From JAJZNI01 sp035624785 (GTDB taxonomy: Bacteria; Chloroflexota; Dormibacteria; Aeolococcales; Aeolococcaceae): DNA of 64,000 bases. Numbering within the stretch: position 1 is the first letter of the stretch; each line of letters starts with the position of its first letter. Location of the stretch: the NCBI GenBank assembly GCA_035624785.1, contig DASPQV010000008.1:55796-119795 (forward strand). The letters are read 5' to 3'. Shown one piece after another: positions 36,377 through 44,039 of the stretch. The notes beneath the pieces were generated by a model, which was not told the DNA's origin, made no database searches, and saw nothing but the letters and a program-made list of their open reading frames with translations. The position numbers and the translations under genes were made by a program.

Positions 36377-36732
36377 GGTGGTGGCGATGATGGCTCCTCC
36401 TTCACGAGGCCGGCAAGCTGATCGCTCAGAACCTCGGGATCGATGACATTCTCCCCCACCCGCAGTGACCGGCTCAGGCTGCGGCGCCGGCGGGCGGCCT
36501 TGAGGCACTCGACCCCGTTGTCCCGGCATAGATAGGCGCCGCGGCCGGGGGCCCGGGCGGGGGCATCCAGAATAACCGTTCCCAACGGGTCGACGGCGAG
36601 CCGGATGAGCTCCTGCTTGGGGCGCTTGCGGCGGCAACCGACGCAGCTGCGCAGCGGGACGTGCCCCGATCCCTCCCCGCGCGGGGGCCGATCAGCTGGG
36701 GTCTGGATCTCCCGGCTCGCCATCCCCGCCAT
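36373..36732 (-). CDS. ylxR: YlxR family RNA-binding protein (DUF448)
   Basis: A 119-residue protein with the YlxR core SCVGCRRKRPKQELIRLAVDPLGTVILDAPARAPGRGAYLCRDNGVECLKAARRR. Family members bind RNA or RNase P RNA, and sit almost always between nusA and infB, as here. The start may be ATG 36732 or ATG 36723; either overlaps the 3' end of nusA by 30-40 bases. The stop overlaps infB as ATGA. Confidence 0.88.
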   Translation of the reverse strand: MAGMASREIQTPADRPPRGEGSGHVPLRSCVGCRRKRPKQELIRLAVDPLGTVILDAPARAPGRGAYLCRDNGVECLKAARRRRSLSRSLRVGENVIDPEVLSDQLAGLVKEEPSSPPP

Positions 36733-37723
36733 GATGAGGCGAACCCACGATGTCGATCCGCCAGCCGGTCAGCCTGGCCGCCAGCCTGGCGTTCTCCCCG
36801 CCCCGGCCGATCGCCAGGGATAGCTGGCTGCTGTCGACCGTGACTCGGGCAGTCCGGGTGGCCGGGTCGAGCTCGACGCCCTGCACGGCTGCGGGGATCA
36901 ACGCGTTGGCGACGTAGCGTGCGGGGTCGGGATCGTAGCGGACGACCTGCAGCTGCTCGGCTCCCAGCTGCGAGGTCACCGCCCGATGGCGGATCCCGCG
37001 CGGCCCGATGCACGCCCCCTGGGGATCGATGTCGGGGTCGGTGGACTCGACCGCCACCTTGGTCCGGCGGCCGGCTTCCCGTGCGATGGCGCGGATCACG
37101 ACCTGGCCCCTGCCGAGCTCGGGGACCTCCTGGTCGAGGAGGAGGCGGACCAGCTGGGGATGGGATCGGGAGGCCACCACGACCGCGTCCTTGGCCCTCA
37201 TCCGGCCCTCGAGGACGACCACCTTGAGGTGCTGCCGCGGGATGAGAACCTCTCCCCCCGCCTGCTCCTCGGGGGGCAGCACCACGGTGAGGTCACCGGC
37301 CTGCAGGTACCAGCTGCCGCCCGCCCGGCTCTCCACCACGGCGTCGATCAGCTCGCCGCGGCGCATCGCGGCCTCGTGGAGCACGCGCTCGGCACCGGCG
37401 CTGCGGAGGCGGTCGAGAACCGCGCTCCGGACCGCCTGGGCCGCCTGGCGCGCGGCGTCACCGCCGAGCGGGGGCATCAGGGTCTCGGCGCCGCCCTCGC
37501 CCCGGCGGAGGACGTCGTGCAGGCCGCGACGGAAGTCCACCCGGGCGAACAGCCCGGGGTCGTCCTCCACCAGGCGGCGGTAGGTCTCCACGATGGCCCG
37601 TCCCACGATCTCGGTCAGCTCCTGCTCGCTGATCCCGGCGTCCGCGGCAAGCTCGCTGACCGCGTCGAGGAGCTCATGGGCGCCCGGCCGGAAGGCGGCC
37701 GCGCGGCCGCGGGCCTTGGCCAT
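36692..37723 (-). CDS. nusA: Transcription termination/antitermination factor NusA
   Basis: Binds RNA polymerase and modulates pausing, termination and antitermination. An N-terminal RNAP-binding domain (LLDAVSELAADAGISEQELTEIVGRAIVETYRRL) is followed by an S1-like domain (RGELIDAVVESRAGGSWYLQAGDLTVVLPPEEQ), KH1 (GACIGPRGIRHRAVTSQL) and KH2 (LAIGRGGENARLAARLTGW). There are no C-terminal acidic repeats. ATG 37723 shares its last base with the rimP stop (TGATG), so the two are coupled. The open frame beyond that overlaps rimP and has no match. The length is 343 residues. Confidence 0.94.
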   Translation of the reverse strand: MAKARGRAAAFRPGAHELLDAVSELAADAGISEQELTEIVGRAIVETYRRLVEDDPGLFARVDFRRGLHDVLRRGEGGAETLMPPLGGDAARQAAQAVRSAVLDRLRSAGAERVLHEAAMRRGELIDAVVESRAGGSWYLQAGDLTVVLPPEEQAGGEVLIPRQHLKVVVLEGRMRAKDAVVVASRSHPQLVRLLLDQEVPELGRGQVVIRAIAREAGRRTKVAVESTDPDIDPQGACIGPRGIRHRAVTSQLGAEQLQVVRYDPDPARYVANALIPAAVQGVELDPATRTARVTVDSSQLSLAIGRGGENARLAARLTGWRIDIVGSPHHGGDGEPGDPDPS

Positions 37724-38193
37724 CAGATGTCCACGGCGATGCGCGCGGCCACCACCGCGTCCGCCGGCACCGAGACCGGCTGAGGCCTGCCCTTGCCGGC
37801 GCGGGCCTCTATCTCGAGCGTCGGCCCGCCCGCGGCGACAAGCCGGCCCTCGACCACCCGCTCGCCTTCGCGGCTGCGGAAGCGGACGTGAACCCGCCGG
37901 CCCACCGCCGCCCTCCACTCCTCCTCGGTGCGGATCGGACGCTCCGCGCCGGGCGAGGAGACCTCCAGGGAATACGGGACGTCGATCGGGTCGTAGGCGT
38001 CGAGGATGGCGCTCGCCGCCGTGGAGGCCCGCTCGCAGTCGTCAAGGTCGACCCCGCCGGGGCGGTCGACCACCAGCCGGAGCAGGCTGCCCCGGCCACC
38101 GCCGCGCCACTGGACCTCGACCAATTGCACGCCGGTCTGCTCCAGGGCGGGACGCAGCAGGTCGGCCAGCGCCGCCGTGTCGGGATCAGGCAC
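37723..38193 (-). CDS. rimP: Ribosome maturation factor RimP
   Basis: Needed for 30S subunit maturation. The 156 residues show the family pattern: LVEVQWRGGGRGSLLRLVVDRPGGVDLDDCERASTAASAILDAYDPIDVPYSLEVSSPGAERPIRTEEEWRAAVGRRVHVR. The serine-proline-G motif (VSSPGAERP) is diagnostic. The start is GTG 38193. It opens the rimP-nusA-ylxR-infB-rbfA-nrnA-truB-ribF run, a standard bacterial translation operon. Confidence 0.93.
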   Translation of the reverse strand: MPDPDTAALADLLRPALEQTGVQLVEVQWRGGGRGSLLRLVVDRPGGVDLDDCERASTAASAILDAYDPIDVPYSLEVSSPGAERPIRTEEEWRAAVGRRVHVRFRSREGERVVEGRLVAAGGPTLEIEARAGKGRPQPVSVPADAVVAARIAVDI

Positions 38194-38237
38194 GGTCCGC
38201 CGCCGCGATCTTCAGGGTGTCAGCCACCGGCTCGGCT

Positions 38238-40961
38238 TCAGGCGCGGGCGGCTCCCGCCGCGGCCACCCGGCGCTGGCCGGAGCGCCCGGACCGCCCGCT
38301 GACCTGCTGCGGCCTCGCCTTGTCCCAGGCGACCAGCAGGGTGGAGGCGTTGAAGATCGAGCTGTAGGTGCCGGTCACGATCCCGACCAGCAGGGCGAGC
38401 ACGAAGCCCTGGATCGAGCTGCCACCGAAGAGGACCAGGGCCAGAAGGACGAAGACGACCGTCAGCGAGGTGTTGAGGGACCGGGTCATGGTCTGCACCG
38501 TCGAGAGGTTGACGATCTGTTCGAAGGTGAAGTGCGGCCCCGCCCTCAGGTTCTCCCGGATCCGGTCGAAGACCACGATGGTGTCGTGGATGGAGAAGGC
38601 CACGCCGGTCAGCACCGCGGTCACGAAGTAGCTGTCAACCTGGCCGAGCGGCGTGAAGTGGCCGATGATCGCCCAGATCCCGAGGAGGACGAAGACGTCG
38701 TGGAGCAGCTTGAAGAAGGTACAGGCGGCGAAGCGCCAGCGATTGACCTGCTTCTGCTTGCCGAACTGGTAGGCGAGGTACAGCGCGATGGCCAGCGATG
38801 AGATCAGGATCAGGACGATGGCCTGGGTCACCGCGCTCCCCGCGATGGTCCCGCTCACCGAGTTGACGCTCTGCTTGGTCAGCCCGTAGCGCTGGTCCAG
38901 GGCGGAGTAGAGCCTGGTCAGGGTCGACGGGTCCATGGGCAGCGTCTGGATCGTGTAGGTGTTGTTGCTGTAGGGCTGGACCTGCGGCTGCACCCCCGGA
39001 GCTACGGAGTTGACGACGCTGAGGAGCTCCGTCTCCGTGGTCGGGCGGGCGTAGGTCGCCTGGATCTGGTCGCCTCCGGCGAAGTCGATGCCCAACCGGA
39101 ATCCCGCCGGTGAGGTCTGATCGTGCCAGAAGATGATCGAGAGCAGGCCGGGGATGATGATGAGCAGGGAGAGCGCGAAGAACCAGTTGCGGTTGCGGAC
39201 GATGTCGAACCGGCCCACCGGCGGGTTGTCGACATACTCCTGGTGGATCTGGGTGTAGAGGGTGGGATTGCGGCCGATCCGCCAGCGCATCACCCAGGTG
39301 AGCAGCGACTGGGTGATCAGGATCGCGCTGAAGAAGCTGATCAGGACGCCGATGCCCAGGGTGATGGCGAAGCCCTTGACCACGTCGGAGCCGAAGTAGG
39401 CCAGGATGATGCAGACGATCCCGGTCGAGATGTTGCTGTCGCGGATCGCCGGGAAGGCCCGCCGGAAGCCGATCTCCACCGCCGAGGCCACCGGTCTCCC
39501 GTGGCGCAGCTCGTCTCGGGTGCGTTCGAATATCAGGACGTTGGCGTCGACGGCCATGCCCACCGAGAGGACGAAGCCGGCCAGGCCCGCCAGGCTCACG
39601 GTCACCCCGATCAGCTTGTAGGCCGCCAGGTTGATGAGGCTGTAGAGGATCAGGGCCAGGCTGGCCAGGATGCCCGGGAAGCGGTAGTAGCCGATCATGA
39701 AGAGGACGACGATGATCATCCCCACGCCGCCGGCCAGCAGGGTGTCGTTGACCGTCGACTGGCCCAGGGTGGCGCCCACCGTGTTGGAGGCCACCGTTCC
39801 GATCTCGGCGGGAAGGGCGCCGGAGTTGATCTGCTCGGCCAGCCGGTTGGCCGTCGAGGTGCTGAAGTTGCCGGTGATCTGGGTGTTGATTGTCTGGCCG
39901 CCCGACTCCACGAACGGCGCGCTGATCACCTGGTTGTCGAGGAAGATCGCGATCTGGCCCCGCGGGTCGGTCTGGCTGGCGCTGTAGAAGTTGTAGGCAG
40001 CGGTGGTGATCTTGTTCCACTCGCTGCCGCCGGTGGTGCTGAAGGTGATGTCGACGGCGATCTGACCGGCGGTGGCCCCCGAGCCGACCCCAACCTGGGC
40101 GTTGACCACGTCGGAGGCCGGCAGGTTCTTGTCGATCTTCCAGTGGTAGTTGGTCGGGTAGTAGAGGGGGTTGCCAAACTGCGAGGCGTCGTAGAGGTTC
40201 TGCTGATCCAGGCAGAACTGGTCGCTGGGGTGCTTGCCGCAGTAGTTGGAGTCGGTGGACGCACCCTTCGGAGGCGCGTTGGCCACTGCGGTCGCGAAGT
40301 GCAGTTGGGCGGTGGTGCCGATGACGCTCTGAGCCTCGGAGAGCGGCACCCCGGGAAGCTCGACCAGGATCTGGGAGTCACCCTCGGCCTGGACCGTGGC
40401 CTCGGAGACGCCCAGCGAGTTGACCCGGTTCTGCAGCACCGGGATGGTCTCGGTCTGCGCCTGCTGCACCGAGACGCCGGTGTTCGGGCCGGAGCGGCAG
40501 CCGGCGCCGGGCGGGTTGTTGAACCCCTGGCAGATGGCGATGGTCAGCTCCGAGCCGCCCACGATGTCCAGGCCCTTGTGGACGAAGAGCTTGTAGCCGA
40601 GCACCGACGGGGTCGAGGTCAGCGGATGGCCGAGACCGGCGAAGCCCAGGCTCTGGCTGACCGGCGCTCCCGCCGCCGGTTTCTGGGGTAGCGGCGCCGC
40701 CAGGGTGATCACGTCGCCGGATATCGATTTGACGACGTCCGGATTACCGTCGACGGTGATCCCCGTCCCGGAGGCGAAGGCGGCTCCCTGGCCCCTGGCC
40801 ACGGCGAAGGTGGACGCGGTCGGTGCCGGTGAGCTCTGCACCGTCGACGTCCGGGCGACGGTCACCCGCGAGATCCACGCCCAGCCGTCGACGACCACGG
40901 CGACCAGGACGATCACGATGATCGCGGCGACCTTCCACCTGGTCACGCGCAGCCAGTTCAC
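38238..40961 (-). CDS. secDF: Protein translocase subunit SecDF (fused)
   Basis: Uses the proton gradient to pull secreted proteins through SecYEG. The 907-residue product is a single-chain SecD-SecF fusion. An N-terminal helix is followed by a large extracytoplasmic region (HKGLDIVGGSELTIAIC, QILVELPGV). Six SecD helices have the GMAVDANVLIFERTRDELR motif, and the SecF half carries GIDFAGGDQIQATYARP and SIHDTIVVFDRIRENLRAGP. The periplasmic part has an insertion rich in Asn/Asp before the usual domain. No yajC gene lies between tgt and secDF, where many bacteria have it. ATG 40961 starts the helix. Confidence 0.94.
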   Translation of the reverse strand: MNWLRVTRWKVAAIIVIVLVAVVVDGWAWISRVTVARTSTVQSSPAPTASTFAVARGQGAAFASGTGITVDGNPDVVKSISGDVITLAAPLPQKPAAGAPVSQSLGFAGLGHPLTSTPSVLGYKLFVHKGLDIVGGSELTIAICQGFNNPPGAGCRSGPNTGVSVQQAQTETIPVLQNRVNSLGVSEATVQAEGDSQILVELPGVPLSEAQSVIGTTAQLHFATAVANAPPKGASTDSNYCGKHPSDQFCLDQQNLYDASQFGNPLYYPTNYHWKIDKNLPASDVVNAQVGVGSGATAGQIAVDITFSTTGGSEWNKITTAAYNFYSASQTDPRGQIAIFLDNQVISAPFVESGGQTINTQITGNFSTSTANRLAEQINSGALPAEIGTVASNTVGATLGQSTVNDTLLAGGVGMIIVVLFMIGYYRFPGILASLALILYSLINLAAYKLIGVTVSLAGLAGFVLSVGMAVDANVLIFERTRDELRHGRPVASAVEIGFRRAFPAIRDSNISTGIVCIILAYFGSDVVKGFAITLGIGVLISFFSAILITQSLLTWVMRWRIGRNPTLYTQIHQEYVDNPPVGRFDIVRNRNWFFALSLLIIIPGLLSIIFWHDQTSPAGFRLGIDFAGGDQIQATYARPTTETELLSVVNSVAPGVQPQVQPYSNNTYTIQTLPMDPSTLTRLYSALDQRYGLTKQSVNSVSGTIAGSAVTQAIVLILISSLAIALYLAYQFGKQKQVNRWRFAACTFFKLLHDVFVLLGIWAIIGHFTPLGQVDSYFVTAVLTGVAFSIHDTIVVFDRIRENLRAGPHFTFEQIVNLSTVQTMTRSLNTSLTVVFVLLALVLFGGSSIQGFVLALLVGIVTGTYSSIFNASTLLVAWDKARPQQVSGRSGRSGQRRVAAAGAARA

Positions 40962-41058
40962 GACGGCGAAGTGTATACGAGCGGCGGGAGGCCCCAGTAT
41001 TCGGAGCGCGGCCAGCCCGGCGCGACCGGGGTGGGCCGCCGTCCGGGTCTCGAGTCGG

Positions 41059-42213
41059 TCAGGCCTGTTCCGGTCTCCGCCCGGCCTCGCTCTCCAACCG
41101 GTCGCGCAGCTCGGCGAGGCTCCCCGCCTGGATCGCCCGCCTCACCTCAGCCATCAGGGAGCAGAGATGGGTGATGTTGTGGAGGCTGAGCAGGCGGTGG
41201 GCCAGGATCTCACCGGCCGCGAAGAGGTGGCGCAGGTAGGCGCGGCTGAAGTCGCGGCAGCAGGCGCAGGGGCAACCCGCTTCGACCGGGCGCGGATCCT
41301 CCCGGAACGCGGCCTGACGCAGTGACAGCCGGCCACCCGCAACCAGGGCGGTGCCATTGCGGGCGAGCCGCGTCGGGATGACGCAATCGAACATGTCCAC
41401 TCCCTGCTCCACCAGGGCCACCAGCTCCCTGTCCGTGCCCAGCCCCATGAAGTAGCGGGGCAGATCCTCGGGGAGCTCGGCGGTGCAGTCCGCGGTCAGC
41501 TTGACCATCGCGGAGGTCGGTTCCCCCACCGAGAGGCCGCCGATGGCCAGGCCGTCGAAGCCGAGGCCGGCGACGCGCCGCGCCGACTCCCGACGCGCGC
41601 AGGGGTCGAAGCCCCCCTGGACGATGCCGAAGAGGAGCCGCCCTCCGCCCGGGTGCACGGACCGGCAGCGCTCGGCCCATCGGTGGGTGCGCTCGGTGGC
41701 CTCGCTGGCCAGCGCCGGAGCGGCGTCCCAGGACACCGGATGGTCCAGGCACATGATGATGTCGGCGCCGAGGCGGTGCTGGAGGGCCACCGCCATCTCC
41801 GGGCTCACCCGCAGCCGGGAGCCGTCGTAGGGGGAGATGAAGGTGGCCGCCTCGTCGTCCACCGCCGCCACCTCTGCCAGGGAGAGCAGCTGGTAGCCCC
41901 CCGAGTCGGTGAGGATCGGGCCGTCCCAAGCCATGAAGCGGTGCAGCCCGCCGAGAGCCTCCACCACCTCCACACCGGGGCGCAGCGCCAGGTGGTAGGC
42001 GTTGGCCAGGATGATCTGGGCTCCCGCCGACCTGACCTCGAGCGGATGCAGCGCCTTGACGCTGGCCTGGGTTCCGACCGGCATGAAGGCGGGGGTGAGG
42101 ACGTCCCCGTGCAGGGTCCTCAGGGTTGCGGTGCGAGCCCGGCCGTCGCGGGCTCCAACGGTGAAGCCACCCGGCGCACCGGGCTCGGCTCCGGCGCTCG
42201 GCGGCACGGTCAT
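41059..42213 (-). CDS. tgt: Queuine tRNA-ribosyltransferase
   Basis: Exchanges guanine for preQ1 at tRNA position 34. The catalytic and binding segments are DSGGYQLLSLAEVAAVDDEAATFISPYDG, SPEMAVALQHRLGADIIMCLDHP, FGIVQGGFDP and DMFDCVIPTRLARNGTAL. A zinc site is CPCACCRDFSRAYLRHLF, followed by a downstream histidine. I use ATG 42213, which overlaps the queA stop as ATGA, giving 384 residues. The open frame further upstream lies inside queA and is unmatched. Confidence 0.95.
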   Translation of the reverse strand: MTVPPSAGAEPGAPGGFTVGARDGRARTATLRTLHGDVLTPAFMPVGTQASVKALHPLEVRSAGAQIILANAYHLALRPGVEVVEALGGLHRFMAWDGPILTDSGGYQLLSLAEVAAVDDEAATFISPYDGSRLRVSPEMAVALQHRLGADIIMCLDHPVSWDAAPALASEATERTHRWAERCRSVHPGGGRLLFGIVQGGFDPCARRESARRVAGLGFDGLAIGGLSVGEPTSAMVKLTADCTAELPEDLPRYFMGLGTDRELVALVEQGVDMFDCVIPTRLARNGTALVAGGRLSLRQAAFREDPRPVEAGCPCACCRDFSRAYLRHLFAAGEILAHRLLSLHNITHLCSLMAEVRRAIQAGSLAELRDRLESEAGRRPEQA

Positions 42214-43298
42214 GGCAGAGGCTCGCGGCCTTCCGGTCCGGAGCGGGCGCCGGCCCGCCAGGCGAGCATGCAATCGCCGAAGGAGAGGAATCGGTAGCCG
42301 CCGCCCAGGGCGTGGGCGTACGCGTCCCTCCAGGCGGGTCCGATCAGCGCCGCCACCATCACCAGCAGGCTGGAGCGGGGCTGGTGGAAGTTGGTGAGGA
42401 CGCCGTCCACCACCCGGAACCGGTGCCCAGGGCGGATGAAAAGACGGGTCTCCGCATCCCCGGCTCGCACCGAGCCGTCCCGGCTGGCCGCCGTCTCCAG
42501 GGCCCTGACGGCGGTGCTGCCCACCGCGACCACGCGTCCCCGGCGCTCCCGGGTCTCGGCGATCTGCCGGGCCGTCGCCTCGGGGACGCAGAAGTGCTCC
42601 TCATGCATGAGGTGATCCTCGACCCGAGCTGAGGTCATCGGGGCGAAGGTGCCGAGCCCCACCTCGAGCCGGATGGTCGCCCAGCGGATGCCGCGTTCGC
42701 GCACCTGCTCGAGGAGGCGCTCGGTGAAATGGAGCCCGGCGGTCGGCGCCGCCGCCGAGGCGGGCGGGCCGGCCGCGAAGACCGTCTGGTAGCGGTCCGG
42801 ATCGCGCAGGGGAGCGCGGATGTAGGGGGGCAGCGGCACCGAGCCGGCCCGCTGGATGGCATCGGAGGGATCGGAGGCGGTCTCGAACAGGACGACGCGC
42901 GCCCCCGGGTGGCCGGGCGCGGGACCCTCGACCCGGGCGCTCAGATCGGCATCTATCTCCACCACCGTGCCTTCGTGCAGCCGGCGAGCCGGCCGGGTCA
43001 GGCAGGCATAGCGGTTGTCGCCCAGGTGGCCGAGGACCAGGAGCTCAGCGGCTCCGCCGCCGGGCCGCCGGCCCCGGAGCCGAGCCAGCCGCACCCGGGT
43101 GTCGTTGGCGACCAGCAGATCCCCGGGCCGGAGCAGGTCGGGAAGCTCGAGGAAGTGATGGTCGCTGAGCGCGGTGCCCTCGATGACCAGGAGCCGGGAG
43201 GCGTCCCGGTCGGGGAGCGGGCGCTGGGCGATCGCCGCGGCCCGGAGGGGGTAGTCATAGTCGCTGACCAGGTGCTCGGTGACCAGGCTGAGGGACAT
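42210..43298 (-). CDS. queA: S-adenosylmethionine:tRNA ribosyltransferase-isomerase QueA
   Basis: Converts preQ1-tRNA to epoxyqueuosine-tRNA. It has the N-terminal YDYPLRAAAIAQRPLPDRDASRLLVI, LLVANDTRVRLARLRGRRPGGGAAELLVL, the central SAAAPTAGLHFTERLLEQV and the late VLTNFHQPRSSLLVMVAALIG, then YRFLSFGDCML. ATG 43298 gives 362 residues. An open frame continues to 43409 without homology. In most bacteria it follows ruvB directly; here about 3.2 kb of accessory DNA intervenes. Confidence 0.95.
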   Translation of the reverse strand: MSLSLVTEHLVSDYDYPLRAAAIAQRPLPDRDASRLLVIEGTALSDHHFLELPDLLRPGDLLVANDTRVRLARLRGRRPGGGAAELLVLGHLGDNRYACLTRPARRLHEGTVVEIDADLSARVEGPAPGHPGARVVLFETASDPSDAIQRAGSVPLPPYIRAPLRDPDRYQTVFAAGPPASAAAPTAGLHFTERLLEQVRERGIRWATIRLEVGLGTFAPMTSARVEDHLMHEEHFCVPEATARQIAETRERRGRVVAVGSTAVRALETAASRDGSVRAGDAETRLFIRPGHRFRVVDGVLTNFHQPRSSLLVMVAALIGPAWRDAYAHALGGGYRFLSFGDCMLAWRAGARSGPEGREPLP

Positions 43299-43459
43299 CG
43301 GGGTCAGAGCGTAGCCGGAGGGGTGCCGGAGACCGCTTCGGGTCAGGGGCGCTCCCCGGCGGCGCTGGGCTCCGCCACGATGGCGCCCGGGCTGACCCGT
43401 GCCCAGCACGGGCTCTCTCGCCCCGGGGCCTGGCGAGCGGCGGCCCGGCCCGCGACGAG

Positions 43460-43485
43460 GGGTGGCCCCCGGCGGGGGGCCACCC
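43460..43485. terminator. Strong GC hairpin downstream of the BNR/sialidase fragment
   Basis: GGGTGGCCCCC (43460-43470) pairs with GGGGGCCACCC (43475-43485) as an 11-bp perfect stem with a 4-base loop. There is no T-run on either strand, so rho-independent termination is uncertain. The 43299-43514 gap holds no gene. Confidence 0.4.
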
Positions 43486-43514
43486 GTGCCAGCTATCGGC
43501 GGTTCCGCGCTTTC

Positions 43515-43979
43515 CTACTGGGCGTTTTGTCCTCGCACCGGCAGGTTCGCGGTGAAGATGTTCTCGGCGCTGGCAAGCAGGCCGTTCGGTTCGGAGGCGG
43601 TGCACACCGCCGGCGGGTTGGTCCCGCAGTCGAACAGGTCGACGTCGCGGGTGTCCATCCACAGCGGGTTCACCTGGTTCCAGGAGGCGGTCAGGCCGCT
43701 GTAGTCGCCGAAGAAGAGGCTGTTGCCCTGGGCGTCAGGGAACATGGTTGGCGACGGCATCGAGGAGCTGGTCACCCGCACGTTGTTGAACGAGCTGAGG
43801 TTGTCCGAGCTCGAGAGCGTGATGTCGTTGCCGGCGTTGAACTCGTCCCGGCCGTAGCTGCGGTCGTAGTAGGAGACCTCGAGCGGGCGCCACCAGGCGC
43901 GCGCAGCCGGGGGGCAGTTGACCGGGCCCGGGCCGCCCCCCCACGTGCCGGTGACCCGGCCACCGCCGGCGCCGAGACA
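43515..43979 (-). pseudogene. 3' fragment of a BNR/sialidase-like exported protein gene
   Basis: Translating the minus strand without requiring a start gives about 150 residues, including WWRPLEVSYYDRSYGRDEFN, ITLSSSDNLSSFNNVRVTSSSMPSP, NSLFFGDYSGLTASWNQVNP and LWMDTRDVDLFDC, ending in PEPNG-like and FTAN segments. This matches the C-terminal end of BNR-repeat/sialidase-type secreted proteins (the F-GDY-SGL element and a D-L-F segment). There is no start codon, signal peptide or Asp-box repeats upstream. The frame instead runs back to the stop codon of the neighbouring secreted-protein gene. It is best read as the remnant of a deletion. Confidence 0.6.
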
Positions 43980-43995
43980 CCCTGTCTGCCGGGGA

Positions 43996-44022
43996 GGGAG
44001 GGGCCGCGACGCGGCCCCTCCC
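43996..44022 (-). terminator. Perfect 12-bp GC hairpin after the secreted-protein gene
   Basis: GGGAGGGGCCGC and GCGGCCCCTCCC form a perfect 12-bp stem with a 3-base loop, starting 17 bp past the stop at 44040. No U-tract follows. A degraded version of the same hairpin follows the decayed paralogue near 46150-46175, so the hairpin belongs to the duplicated unit. Confidence 0.45.
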
Positions 44023-44039
44023 GAGCTGGGGCGACCAGA

